A stretch of 47,332 bases of DNA. Origin: Algoriphagus sp. (GTDB lineage: Bacteria; Bacteroidota; Bacteroidia; Cytophagales; Cyclobacteriaceae). Location of the stretch: NCBI GenBank assembly GCA_018336015.1, contig JAGXQZ010000061.1, positions 1 through 47,332 on the forward strand, given 5' to 3'. Below the pieces are notes generated by a model. It was not told the DNA's origin, did not search any database, and saw only the letters and a list, made by a program, of their open reading frames with translations. Below, in pieces: positions 16,571-24,804 of this stretch (position 1 is the first letter of the stretch; every line of letters begins with the position of its first letter). The position numbers were made by a program, and so were the translations under genes.

Positions 16571-18268
16571 TTACTTTTTAAATTTTTTATACTCTTCAAA
16601 GCTTCCTTGGAAAAGGAGTTTACCTTTTTCCATGTAAATGATCTCATCTGCCATTTTCTGGACAGCTTCCTCATTAGATACTATCAAGAGAGTCCACGCC
16701 CCTTTCATGATGAAGTTCACTACCTTTTCTTTGATATGTGGATCTACGTAACTCAAGACATTTTCCATAATCAGGGCTTTGGGATGTCCGACAAATCCAC
16801 GAGCTAGCAATATCTGATGGGCTAATGTTTTAGAAAGGCCTTTGCCTTCAGGTTGGAGCATGGTCTCCAAGCCTAGAGGCTGTTGATAGATGTAGTCTTT
16901 TAAATCTACAAGGCCAAGAATGAAGTCAACTTGATCCTGATCGTAATCTCTTCCCATCAAAATGTTTTCCTTGATTGTGCCATGAAAAATCTGCTGCAGC
17001 TCTAGGAAGTCTCCTACCATTCCTCTGTATTTCTCCAGATTGATATACTCCAAGGAAAGATCGTTTACCAAAACTTTGCCCTCATATTCTTCATAGAGTC
17101 CTGAGAATAAAGCCATCATAGCACTCTTGCCACTACCGCTTTCACCTGTGACGACTACTTTTTTACCTGGTTGTATGGTCAATGAAACCCCCTTAAGCAA
17201 TGGCTCTGGTGAATCCAAAGGCTGAAAAACAACATCCTCTAATCCAAACTTCAAACCTTCTGGCTGAGATTGGATGATCTTCTCTCCTGGGCCATGATGC
17301 TCCAGTTCCAAATCCATGATATGCCCCAATTTTTCTACAGACACAAGGGTATCATATACTGTTTCCAAGGAAAGAATCAACTTTTCCACTGAGTTGACCA
17401 CCAAGACAATGATTACCTCTGCGGCTACAAACTGCCCGATAGAAATCTGGTCATTGATCAATAAAAAGCTCCCTGCCAATAATAAACTTGTCACAATTAG
17501 CACTTTAAAGGCAATCATGACTTTATATTGGAAAATCAACACATGGAAATGTTTGGATCTGAATTCCACATATTTCTGGATCAATTTATCCGCCCTGAGA
17601 ATCGGCAAACGAGTGCTCCCCACCAATTTGAAGGAATTGAGTGTTCTACCCACTTCTTCCAGCCAATAGGCAGTTTGGTATTTGTAGGAGGACTCTTTGA
17701 GAGCGGTTTCCATACCTCGCGGGGCTGTGAAATAGAAAATCAATGCCAATATTCCGAACAATCCCAATCCAAATAAAATAAAGCTCGGATGGTAGAAGGA
17801 AAGTAGTAACAAGCCAAATACTACCTGCAGTAAAGCAGCTGAGAAGTCAATCAAAATCTTAGCTAGTCCTTTCTGGAGATTGACGGTATCAAAGAATCTG
17901 TTTACGATCTCGGGGCCATACTCACCGTGAAGAATTTCAGTTTTGACTTTTGGCAATCGATACGCGATGGATAGCCCTGATTTGGAAAAAATCCGCTGCT
18001 GCAATCTTTCCATAATCTGAAGTTGTGAGATTTGAAGAAATCCTCCAAAAACCACCCCCAATGCCACAATGACCACTAATATCACCCAAGAGGTGGTAAT
18101 TCGTCCACCTAGGATAAAATTAAGGATGGCCTGGATTCCCAAGGGTAAAGAAAGGGTAATCAACCCATTCAATACGGCATAAAAATATATCGCGTAGACT
18201 TGATTTTTTTCCTCCTTCAAGAGGCCAAAAAATCGTTGAGTTGGTGTTAAACCGGATGAGCTATGCAT
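16571..18268 (-). CDS. ABC exporter-type membrane protein with degenerate ATPase domain
   Basis: 565-aa half-size ABC exporter. The membrane domain has about six helices (residues 25-305) and the nucleotide-binding domain spans about 335-565. Walker A is intact (GESGSGKS, 375-382). The signature LSGGQ reads LSKTL (478-482). The Walker B end aligns as ALIMEN (498-503), so the Asp-Glu pair becomes Glu-Asn. The Q-loop Gln aligns with Glu423, and the H-switch His aligns with Asn532 (LLIVSNEE). The reading frame is intact over the full length. It may bind ATP but hydrolyse it poorly or not at all. The tetR gene upstream overlaps by one base. Confidence 0.85.
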   Translation of the reverse strand: MHSSSGLTPTQRFFGLLKEEKNQVYAIYFYAVLNGLITLSLPLGIQAILNFILGGRITTSWVILVVIVALGVVFGGFLQISQLQIMERLQQRIFSKSGLSIAYRLPKVKTEILHGEYGPEIVNRFFDTVNLQKGLAKILIDFSAALLQVVFGLLLLSFYHPSFILFGLGLFGILALIFYFTAPRGMETALKESSYKYQTAYWLEEVGRTLNSFKLVGSTRLPILRADKLIQKYVEFRSKHFHVLIFQYKVMIAFKVLIVTSLLLAGSFLLINDQISIGQFVAAEVIIVLVVNSVEKLILSLETVYDTLVSVEKLGHIMDLELEHHGPGEKIIQSQPEGLKFGLEDVVFQPLDSPEPLLKGVSLTIQPGKKVVVTGESGSGKSAMMALFSGLYEEYEGKVLVNDLSLEYINLEKYRGMVGDFLELQQIFHGTIKENILMGRDYDQDQVDFILGLVDLKDYIYQQPLGLETMLQPEGKGLSKTLAHQILLARGFVGHPKALIMENVLSYVDPHIKEKVVNFIMKGAWTLLIVSNEEAVQKMADEIIYMEKGKLLFQGSFEEYKKFKK

Positions 18269-18939
18269 TAGGATATGGCTTTTTTCACTAATTGATGAAA
18301 GAATTTAAAACGATCTCCGCTGCCGGGCTGGGCGTCAATCATTCCGGGCAGGTGTTGGGAATTGAAGGACTGCATCAGAGAGGACTCCATAAGAGTTGAT
18401 ACCAAGGTTTTCGGATATAAATAAGAAGGGTTGATTTCCTTTATAAGAGAAGTCACTCGATCACTGAATTTATAAACTTGAGAAAATATTCCTGATTCAT
18501 GCTCACTGTCAACCTCCTTTGTCATATATCCCTTCAAGGATTCATTTACTACTATATATCGAAGCAAATCAGGATCAAGATGATCATTTTGGCGATAAAT
18601 AGGGCCTTCGACCATCAACCGGATTGCTAGGGACAATCTCTCCTCAGGGTCAATTAAATTGGCAGTGGCAAACACAAAATTGTGCTCCAACCATGCCCAA
18701 TACCAGGCATTTAGATAAAGGAGCAGCTTATGTTTATTTTCAAAATACCTATAGATAGCTGCCTCGGCACTTCCTATTTTCGCAGCCAATTTTTTGAAAG
18801 TAAACTGTTCTAGTCCAAGTTCTTGGATCATCAGAGATCCTTCCCTTACGATCGAAATACCCAAATCTGAACTGAATGGATCTTTCAAATAAAGGCTGGA
18901 ACTGACATCAACTCGTATTTTTTTCAGTATAGATTCCAT
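18268..18939 (-). CDS. TetR-family transcriptional regulator
   Basis: 223-aa repressor-type protein. The N-terminal helix-turn-helix lies near 37-70: LGLEQFTFKKLAAKIGSAEAAIYRYFENKHKLL, with the typical TetR YRYFxNK recognition helix end. The C-terminal ligand domain is variable and not recognisable. It overlaps the ABC gene by TAATG and so leads the export operon, which it probably autoregulates. Direct repeats upstream (18961-18977) are a candidate site. Confidence 0.9.
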   Translation of the reverse strand: MESILKKIRVDVSSSLYLKDPFSSDLGISIVREGSLMIQELGLEQFTFKKLAAKIGSAEAAIYRYFENKHKLLLYLNAWYWAWLEHNFVFATANLIDPEERLSLAIRLMVEGPIYRQNDHLDPDLLRYIVVNESLKGYMTKEVDSEHESGIFSQVYKFSDRVTSLIKEINPSYLYPKTLVSTLMESSLMQSFNSQHLPGMIDAQPGSGDRFKFFHQLVKKAIS

Positions 18940-18960
18940 TTTGAGTGAATCAAATCTTCA

Positions 18961-18977
18961 GTCTAAACGGGTCTAAA
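18961..18977. promoter_or_regulatory. direct repeat upstream of tetR
   Basis: GTCTAAA occurs at 18961-18967 and again at 18971-18977, a spacing of exactly ten bases (one helical turn). It lies 22 bases upstream of the tetR ATG. It is a possible operator, though TetR sites are usually inverted repeats. Confidence 0.25.
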
Positions 18978-19034
18978 AATTAAAAAGTTTGCTTTTCTAT
19001 TCTTTTTGTTAGTATTAATCGCAAAAAGTTAATT

Positions 19035-19403
19035 TTAATTACCGCTCCGCCAAGCCAAGGCCACTAATTCCTCTAAAGTGACATAGTGAAGTGTAGCTTC
19101 ATTTGTCGCTTCCAACACTACAAATGGCGCTACGCCTGCATTTTTAGCTTCTACCCAACGCATCACACAGAGGCACCATTTATCTCCAGGTTTCAAGCCT
19201 GGAAATAAATATTCAGGTCTGGGAGTCATTAAATCATTTCCCCTTGATTTTGAGAATTCCAAAAACTCGGCAGTTACAACCGCGCATACCGTATGAGTTC
19301 CCAAATCTTGAGGGCCTGTTTCGCAACAGCCATTCCTTAAAAAACCGGTAAGAGGATCAAGACTGCATGGCATCAAAGGCTCCCCAAATACATTTCTAAA
19401 CAT
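19035..19403 (-). CDS. DUF2237 family protein
   Basis: 122-aa protein matching DUF2237 closely: NVFGEPLMPCSLDPLTGFLRNGCCETGPQDLGTH, CAVVTAEFLEFSKSRGNDL, FPGLKPGDKWCLCVMRWVEA and HYVTLEELVALA. Several conserved Cys residues (CC, WCLC) suggest metal or redox binding, but the function is unknown. It overlaps the upstream DoxX-like gene by 8 bases, so the two are probably co-expressed. Confidence 0.92.
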   Translation of the reverse strand: MFRNVFGEPLMPCSLDPLTGFLRNGCCETGPQDLGTHTVCAVVTAEFLEFSKSRGNDLMTPRPEYLFPGLKPGDKWCLCVMRWVEAKNAGVAPFVVLEATNEATLHYVTLEELVALAWRSGN

Positions 19404-19791
19404 ATATCCTAGGATTTTTGGCTACCCAATAGGCCCAATAGATCAAAATAGGATGGATAAGCAAGAGTCTTACCCAGCCAATCCAAGCATCTACACATAG
19501 TCCATTATCTATGCATGATCCGATATGAATGAAATAAACATGAGAAGGAATAAATGCTAAAAGCATCAGGACTATCCCAAAAGCAGCACGAGTTCGGGTG
19601 GGAAAATACATAATCCCCAAACCAAGCAAGATTTCAGCAACTCCTGATAAACTATTGATAAGGTCAGGATTGGAGAAAAAGGGAGGAATCAATGGAAGAT
19701 AAAAATCAGGGGAAACAAAATGATTGATCCCCGCTGCCAAATAAAAATAGGCTAGTGAATTAATGATAACTTTCTTTTGCCAAATCTTCAT
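19396..19791 (-). CDS. DoxX-like membrane protein
   Basis: 131-aa protein with four predicted membrane helices. It shows the DoxX-type pattern AYFYLAAGINHFVSPDFYLPLIPPFF, SGVAEILLGLGIMYFP and a final helix ILIYWAYWVAKNPR. Family members are poorly characterised; some are linked to quinone or redox chemistry. It overlaps the DUF2237 gene. Confidence 0.85.
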   Translation of the reverse strand: MKIWQKKVIINSLAYFYLAAGINHFVSPDFYLPLIPPFFSNPDLINSLSGVAEILLGLGIMYFPTRTRAAFGIVLMLLAFIPSHVYFIHIGSCIDNGLCVDAWIGWVRLLLIHPILIYWAYWVAKNPRIYV

Positions 19792-19879
19792 GATTTCAGG
19801 TAGTAATTAATTTCCAAAATGTACCTGAATTAAAGTCAGCGGAGGAATTTTTGTTCAAATATTTACATCGACTTGGAGA

Positions 19880-20251
19880 TTAATCTCCTCTGTACTTCAG
19901 CTTACCGGCTGCATATTGGTACAATGTCTTGGAATATCGCAGCATAGCAGGAAGCAATATGATATTCAAGACCACCACAGTTGCCATATACATCCAAAGC
20001 TTGGGATCCTCTACCAAAACCGTTACCGAGACCAATGAGGTTATTACCAATGCCACCGAGAAAGCATAACTGATGTACATAGCCCCATCGTAAAAACCGG
20101 GTTCGGGTATCAGGTTTGATCCGCAAACCTCACAATGTTTCTGCGTTGCAGACAGTTTTCGATAACTAAATGGTGAAACAGGAAAGAGATTTCCTTCTCT
20201 GCAACAAGGACACTTAGCGGTAGCAATTGCTAATCCTAGACTCTTGGCCAT
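19880..20251 (-). CDS. DUF983 family membrane protein
   Basis: 123-aa protein with an N-terminal zinc-ribbon-like set CPCCREGNLF...KHCEVCGSNLIPEPGFYDGAMY and two following membrane helices (YISYAFSVALVITSLVSV and MATVVVLNIILLPAMLRYS), which together define DUF983. The ATG at 20251 is preferred over a GTG at 20269. Function unknown; single-gene unit. Confidence 0.9.
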   Translation of the reverse strand: MAKSLGLAIATAKCPCCREGNLFPVSPFSYRKLSATQKHCEVCGSNLIPEPGFYDGAMYISYAFSVALVITSLVSVTVLVEDPKLWMYMATVVVLNIILLPAMLRYSKTLYQYAAGKLKYRGD

Positions 20252-20611
20252 AACTTGAAAATTATACACGAAATTATCTTTATTCCCAGTAATTCATCTG
20301 TGACTTGAGTTACCAATCCAATCGCTAATTCAAGGACAGAAGAAAATTACGTCCACTTTCGACTAGGTAAAAGAAATAGTCAGACATACGTTTTGAGTTA
20401 CCAGGAACGCAATACCTATCGGCTTTGGTGTTTTTCATTTTTTGACTTGAACAATTTATCCTACCGTTTGCCATCCGGGAATCGAACAATACCACATTTC
20501 AGCCTTAGATGGCAATCTCTTACCACATCTTTACATTCAAAGTAAGATTTCATTTCTGCAGGTTTAAGCTATTTTAAGAAACTTAGCTTGAGCCATGACG
20601 TAACTTTGAAT
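20252..20611. other. 360-base gene-poor region with a tRNA-like remnant
   Basis: No open frame of note. The only recognisable element is the tRNA-like sequence at about 20471-20530 on the minus strand. Perfect TAnnTTTG box TAACTTTG occurs at 20601-20608 (plus) but has no TTG box at the right distance. Confidence 0.6.
20471..20530 (-). pseudogene. decayed tRNA-like sequence
   Basis: On the minus strand a D-loop-like GTGGTAAGAG is followed by an anticodon-arm-like GCCATCTAAGGC and then a T-loop-like GTTCGATTCCCGG. The T-stem 5' strand (ATTG) no longer pairs with CCCGG, and no 7-bp acceptor stem closes it. The TCT in the loop hints at a tRNA-Arg origin. I read it as a tRNA remnant, perhaps an old integration scar. 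It could also be chance. Confidence 0.4.
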
Positions 20612-20995
20612 ATGGCAAAAACTAAAAGTGGAAATTTGATTATAGCATTTAGATCAAATGGATGGAGATCAATCATCCATTCTGTGCTGGTAATCAACTT
20701 GATCAACCTTTCGGTAAATTTTGCTGAGAAGAATCAGGAACTTGAAGATCCTGTGGATACTGTTTCTGAAATGATTTTCGAATGGTGTCTCGAAGGTGAC
20801 ACTGAAGCTATACCTGATAATGGAACAGAACAAGAAGATCAGCACCTAAAGCCTTTGAAGATATTTTTCGTTTCGGTCTTGGGTTTTTCTTGGATGGTGG
20901 AAAAACTATTTTTAAGTCAAATCGGTGACGCCTATATAAGTCATTTTACGCCTATTTTTCTTTCTCTAAGTTCCCCCCCGCCTGATTTAGATTGA
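20612..20995 (+). CDS. small protein of unknown function
   Basis: 127 aa from the ATG at 20612; a TTG at 20588 would add eight residues. I do not recognise it. It has a basic N-terminus, a mildly hydrophobic stretch (SVLVINLINLSVNF), an acidic middle (FEWCLEGDTEAIPDNGTEQEDQ), another hydrophobic stretch (IFFVSVLGFSWMVEKLF) and a Pro-rich end SSPPPDLD. It lies 42 bases before the HAEPLYID gene and may share its transcript. The TAACTTTG box just before the ATG would, if a promoter, start RNA at about this codon and argue against this start. Confidence 0.5.
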   Translation: MAKTKSGNLIIAFRSNGWRSIIHSVLVINLINLSVNFAEKNQELEDPVDTVSEMIFEWCLEGDTEAIPDNGTEQEDQHLKPLKIFFVSVLGFSWMVEKLFLSQIGDAYISHFTPIFLSLSSPPPDLD

Positions 20996-21037
20996 AATTT
21001 TGCTTTTAATCAATCAAAAATCTACACCATATTATCA

Positions 21038-21919
21038 ATGAAAAAATTAGTATTCCTAGCCATTTGGCTGTGGACTATAAACGCCTTTGCGCAAACCGAA
21101 CAAGACAGCCTAAAGATCCAAAGACAGCAACTAGATAGTCTCTTTTTGGAAGAAATAGAGAATCCTGGTCCCTTTCGAAAACCTAAACTCTTACATGCTG
21201 AACCTCTGTACATTGATCTCATAAGAGACCTTGGGGCTCGGAAAGGGGAAAAGGAATGGAATGTGGGTATGGGTATGCAGGATAAACGAAAATATGATGA
21301 GTTTCACACCTTAATCGAATATGAATGGGCTCCTATCGATCGGCTAGGACTGGAGATTGAATTGCCATTTAGTACTTATTCTTTCAGGAATGGTCAGCGA
21401 GAAGGAAAAACACCTGCAAACAGACTTGAGTCATTAAAACTGGCTTCCCAATACACCTTTTTGGTATCTGAAAAAAGAAATGTATCCATGGCATTGGGCT
21501 ACATCCATGAATTTGAGATTCAAGATTTTAATCGATTGGGTAAAGAAAAGGCATGGAAGGGTAATGTATTTAATCCTTTTTTAGTAGCAGCCAAAAGATG
21601 GGGGACCAATTATCATACTCTGATTTACACAGGTCCTAAAGTCATAAAAGAATTTAATTATGATACCGAGGTCAATCTGGGCATTAACCTGAATTTTCAT
21701 TACATGGTCACGGGAACTCGTAATTTCATTGGCTTGGAGGTCAATCAAGAAATTCAAAGAGGAACCCTTTCGACCACGCTAAGGCCACAAATGAGATTGG
21801 GATTGGCCGAAAACCTAATGATCGGAATTGTCTCAGCTATTCCCATCGGTCAAACTGATGCCGGCCTTGGTTCATTTATGAGGATCATTTATGAACCTGG
21901 ATTCAGGGCTTTTCATTAA
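21038..21919 (+). CDS. HAEPLYID family protein, predicted outer-membrane/transporter-like
   Basis: 293-aa exported protein with signal peptide (MKKLVFLAIWLWTINAFAQ). It contains the eponymous motif HAEPLYIDLIRDLGARKGEKEWNVG at about residues 55-79, then EYEWAPIDRLGLEIELPF and repeated amphipathic strands (TYHTLIYTGPKV, GTRNFIGLEVNQ, LRPQMRLGLAENLMIGI) ending ...FMRIIYEPG. The strand pattern suggests an outer-membrane beta-barrel. The family is widespread in Bacteroidota and has no established function that I know of. Confidence 0.85.
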   Translation: MKKLVFLAIWLWTINAFAQTEQDSLKIQRQQLDSLFLEEIENPGPFRKPKLLHAEPLYIDLIRDLGARKGEKEWNVGMGMQDKRKYDEFHTLIEYEWAPIDRLGLEIELPFSTYSFRNGQREGKTPANRLESLKLASQYTFLVSEKRNVSMALGYIHEFEIQDFNRLGKEKAWKGNVFNPFLVAAKRWGTNYHTLIYTGPKVIKEFNYDTEVNLGINLNFHYMVTGTRNFIGLEVNQEIQRGTLSTTLRPQMRLGLAENLMIGIVSAIPIGQTDAGLGSFMRIIYEPGFRAFH

Positions 21920-21922
21920 AAA

Positions 21923-21939
21923 AGGGGCTTACAGCCCCT
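21923..21939. terminator. bidirectional terminator between convergent genes
   Basis: AGGGGCT (21923-21929), loop TAC, AGCCCCT (21933-21939), with A-rich sequence to the left and T5 to the right. It serves the HAEPLYID gene and the minus-strand small gene ending at 21942. Confidence 0.9.
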
Positions 21940-21941
21940 TT

Positions 21942-22145
21942 TTATCTTATTTCCTCAAGATCATAATCCTTACCTCTACCCCACTGAAGCAACTCATAAA
22001 GGGTATAAAACTCCAAGGTATCAAGGTCTTTGACTCGGAAATTTTCACCCGAAAGCCGATCTACCACCTCTATCTTTCTGATCTCTCCCTGATTCACCAA
22101 TCGATAAACCCTCCCTACTCTTAGGTTGTCCAGTGCCAAAGCCAT
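21942..22145 (-). CDS. small conserved-looking protein of unknown function
   Basis: 67-aa basic/acidic protein without signal or membrane segment: MALALDNLRVGRVYRLVNQGE, then IRKIEVVDRLSGENFRVKDLDTLEFYTLYELL. The pattern resembles a small SH3-like or KOW-type barrel, but I cannot assign it. It starts 3 bases after the DUF4920 gene, so the two are an operon. The compact packing and terminator support it as real. Confidence 0.65.
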   Translation of the reverse strand: MALALDNLRVGRVYRLVNQGEIRKIEVVDRLSGENFRVKDLDTLEFYTLYELLQWGRGKDYDLEEIR

Positions 22146-22148
22146 TAC

Positions 22149-22664
22149 TTATGCTTTTGATTTGATGACCACGCCAGTGGCCTCGAAAGTAATCTCCTTT
22201 TTTGGTTCAGTGATAGCTTCTACTTCTTCTTTGGATTTCCCTTGATCCTCAGCAAAATGACGAAGTGTCTCTACATCAGTCTCGGACAATGTGGCAACCC
22301 CATCCATGACAATCGGAAATCCTTGAGAATTGGTAGGAATGAAAAACCCATAATCCTTAAATGTCACTCTCATAGACTGACCATTAGGCAATTCCATGGC
22401 AAACCAGCATCCCTTTTTAGTACAGACTTCCTTGATCTCACCGGAAATCTTCCCTTCAAAAGTACCCTCTGCTTCCACTTTACTGACCATCTCCGCAGTC
22501 GTCAAGACAGACTCCTCATTGATCAAGTCTCCATAATTACCCGGAACTACTTCTGCCTCTCCCACTACTTCATAAGTGGTTTTCTGAGCCACTTCAGCAG
22601 CTTTTTGGCAAGAGGCAAACCCTAAAAGAACAGCTAAAATCAAAATTAGATGTGTATTTTTCAT
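22149..22664 (-). CDS. DUF4920 lipoprotein
   Basis: 171-aa lipoprotein with lipobox LGFASC (Cys19). The DUF4920 core reads EGKISGEIKEVCTKKGCWFAMELPNGQSMRVTFKDYGFFIPTNSQG, with a paired Cys (VCTKKGCW) typical of the family and resembling an OB-fold. The C-terminal KEITFEATGVVIK is also family-like. The start at 22664 is chosen because it gives the signal peptide; an earlier in-frame start (22745) adds 27 unlikely residues. Likely periplasmic; role unknown, possibly metal-related by its Cys pair. Confidence 0.9.
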   Translation of the reverse strand: MKNTHLILILAVLLGFASCQKAAEVAQKTTYEVVGEAEVVPGNYGDLINEESVLTTAEMVSKVEAEGTFEGKISGEIKEVCTKKGCWFAMELPNGQSMRVTFKDYGFFIPTNSQGFPIVMDGVATLSETDVETLRHFAEDQGKSKEEVEAITEPKKEITFEATGVVIKSKA

Positions 22665-22841
22665 AGAAAGAATATTTAATTCCAAAAGTAAGTGAATCAA
22701 CCAACTTGAAAAAGCAAAATTATTAGCAGCAATTAAATCAGTCATTTTGATTGATTTTTAGGGTGTTTTTTACAAAAAAGCTAATGCATTAAAAACTTTC
22801 GAATTAATTCTATCAACAAAACTTCAATTTTTTTAACAATC

Positions 22842-22855
22842 CTGTAATTTTACAG
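22842..22855. promoter_or_regulatory. perfect 14-bp palindrome before the serB-serA fusion
   Basis: CTGTAATTTTACAG reads the same on both strands and ends 27 bases before the ATG at 22883. The placement suits an operator near a promoter. No regulator can be named. Confidence 0.35.
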
Positions 22856-22882
22856 ACGCTAGCACCTATTGACCCTGCTCTT

Positions 22883-24775
22883 ATGCCTTATACCAAGAAG
22901 TTTATTATCGATTTTGACAGTACGTTTACCCAGGTCGAAGCCCTGGATATTTTGGGAGAAATAAGTCTAAAAAACGATCCAGATCAAGATTCTAAACTCC
23001 AAGCCATCAAAGACATCACCGATAAAGGGATGGAAGGAACGATTACGTTTAGAGAAAGTCTGGAGCAACGACTCACCATTCTTCAAGCTAATCGTGATCA
23101 AATCTCAGAGCTCATTGAGCGACTGAAGTTGAAAGTTTCCAAATCTTTTGAGCGAAATAAAGAGTGGCTGAAAGACAATGGAAAAGATGTTTACATCATT
23201 TCCAATGGATTCAAGGACTTTATTATTCCGATCGTCAGCCAATATGGAATCCAAAAGGAAAATGTCTTTGCCAATGATTTTGTCTATGATGAAAATGGAA
23301 AAATCATCGATTTCAACAGAGACAACCCTCTTTCCAAAAATAATGGCAAGTCTGAAACGCTGAGAAACGTCAATCTGGAAGGCGAAATCTTTGTCATCGG
23401 GGACGGGTATACAGATTATGAAATTAAGGCCTCGGGACTGGCAAACAAGTTTTATGCGTTTACAGAAAATGTCCACCGGCCTAGAGTAACCAGTCAGGCG
23501 GATCATATTGCACCTAGTTTTGACGAAATTTTATACATCAATAAATTGAACACTAAGTTTTCTTATCCCAAGAGCCGAATCAAAGTTCTACTTCTCGAGA
23601 ATGTTCATCCAATTGGCGTGGAACTTCTGAAAGAAGAAGGCTACCAGGTGGAAGTTGCCACAGGGGCCATGAGTGAAGAGGAACTTTGCGAAAAAATCAA
23701 GAATGTATCCATTCTTGGAATCAGGTCTAAAACCAATGTGACCAAGAAAGTTCTGGACAATGCAAACCGACTTCTTGCAGTTGGAGCCTTTTGCATCGGC
23801 ACCAATCAGATTGACCTAGAAGAGTGTCAGAGAAAAGGCATTGCAGTTTTCAATGCACCATTTTCAAACACTCGTTCGGTAGTAGAGATGGCTATTGCCG
23901 AAATCATTTTCCTAATGAGAAGATTTCAGGATAAGTCAGTAGGTATGCATGAGGGAAAATGGGACAAATCCGCAACGGGTTCATTTGAAATACGAGGAAA
24001 AAAACTGGGAATAGTTGGCTACGGAAACATCGGAGCTCAGCTATCAGTCCTTGCTGAAAATCTGGGAATGAACGTTTTCTACTACGATGTCATCGAAAAA
24101 CTAGCGCTTGGAAATGCCACCAAACTCAATTCTTTGGAGGAATTATTGAGCAGCTGTGATGTGGTATCACTTCATGTAGATGGGAGAAAGGATAATAAAT
24201 GCCTGATTGATCGAGAAAAAATCAACCAAATGAAGCCCGGTGCCATTTTGGTCAATTTGAGTCGTGGCCACGTGGTGGACATTCCGGCCTTGAGAGACGC
24301 TATCTTATCGGGGCATTTGGCTGGTTGTGCGGTAGATGTCTTCCCTGAGGAACCGAAAAACAACAAAGAACCGTTTGAATCTGAGCTAAAAGGCCTTCCA
24401 AATACCATCTTGACCCCACATATTGGAGGAAGTACGCTGGAGGCACAGGAGAACATCGCACGTTTTGTTCCTGGCAAAATCATGGAGTACATCAACACAG
24501 GCAATACTTACAATTCGGTTAACTTCCCAAATATTCAGTTGCCATTCTTGAAAGATGCTCATCGCTTGATCCATATTCACCACAATGAACCTGGTGTATT
24601 GGCAAAAATCAATCAAGTACTGGCCAGCTACAACATCAACATCGTGGGTCAATACCTGAAGACCAATGAGAAAATTGGCTATGTAATCACAGACATTGAT
24701 AAAGTGTATGAAACAGATGCAATTGAAGCTTTGAAAAATATTCCGGGTACGATTAGATTTAGAACTCTTTATTAA
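22883..24775 (+). CDS. serA: fusion of SerB-like phosphoserine phosphatase and D-3-phosphoglycerate dehydrogenase
   Basis: 630-aa protein joining two serine-pathway domains. Residues 1 to about 222 are a HAD phosphatase of SerB type: DFDST (10-14, nucleophile Asp10), SNG (107-109), Lys156 and GDGYTD (173-178). Residues about 233-540 are a 2-hydroxyacid dehydrogenase: GYGNIG Rossmann motif (379-384), catalytic Arg461 (NLSRGHVVD), Glu490 (DVFPEEP) and His513 (TPHIGGST). Residues about 558-630 are an ACT domain (HHNEPGVLAKINQVL) that probably senses serine. All key residues are present, so both the first and last steps of serine synthesis could be on one chain. The frame is continuous with no stop or shift between domains. 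SerC is not in the window. Confidence 0.9.
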   Translation: MPYTKKFIIDFDSTFTQVEALDILGEISLKNDPDQDSKLQAIKDITDKGMEGTITFRESLEQRLTILQANRDQISELIERLKLKVSKSFERNKEWLKDNGKDVYIISNGFKDFIIPIVSQYGIQKENVFANDFVYDENGKIIDFNRDNPLSKNNGKSETLRNVNLEGEIFVIGDGYTDYEIKASGLANKFYAFTENVHRPRVTSQADHIAPSFDEILYINKLNTKFSYPKSRIKVLLLENVHPIGVELLKEEGYQVEVATGAMSEEELCEKIKNVSILGIRSKTNVTKKVLDNANRLLAVGAFCIGTNQIDLEECQRKGIAVFNAPFSNTRSVVEMAIAEIIFLMRRFQDKSVGMHEGKWDKSATGSFEIRGKKLGIVGYGNIGAQLSVLAENLGMNVFYYDVIEKLALGNATKLNSLEELLSSCDVVSLHVDGRKDNKCLIDREKINQMKPGAILVNLSRGHVVDIPALRDAILSGHLAGCAVDVFPEEPKNNKEPFESELKGLPNTILTPHIGGSTLEAQENIARFVPGKIMEYINTGNTYNSVNFPNIQLPFLKDAHRLIHIHHNEPGVLAKINQVLASYNINIVGQYLKTNEKIGYVITDIDKVYETDAIEALKNIPGTIRFRTLY

Positions 24776-24804
24776 CTAATCACTCCATCTATTTACAAGC
24801 AAAA

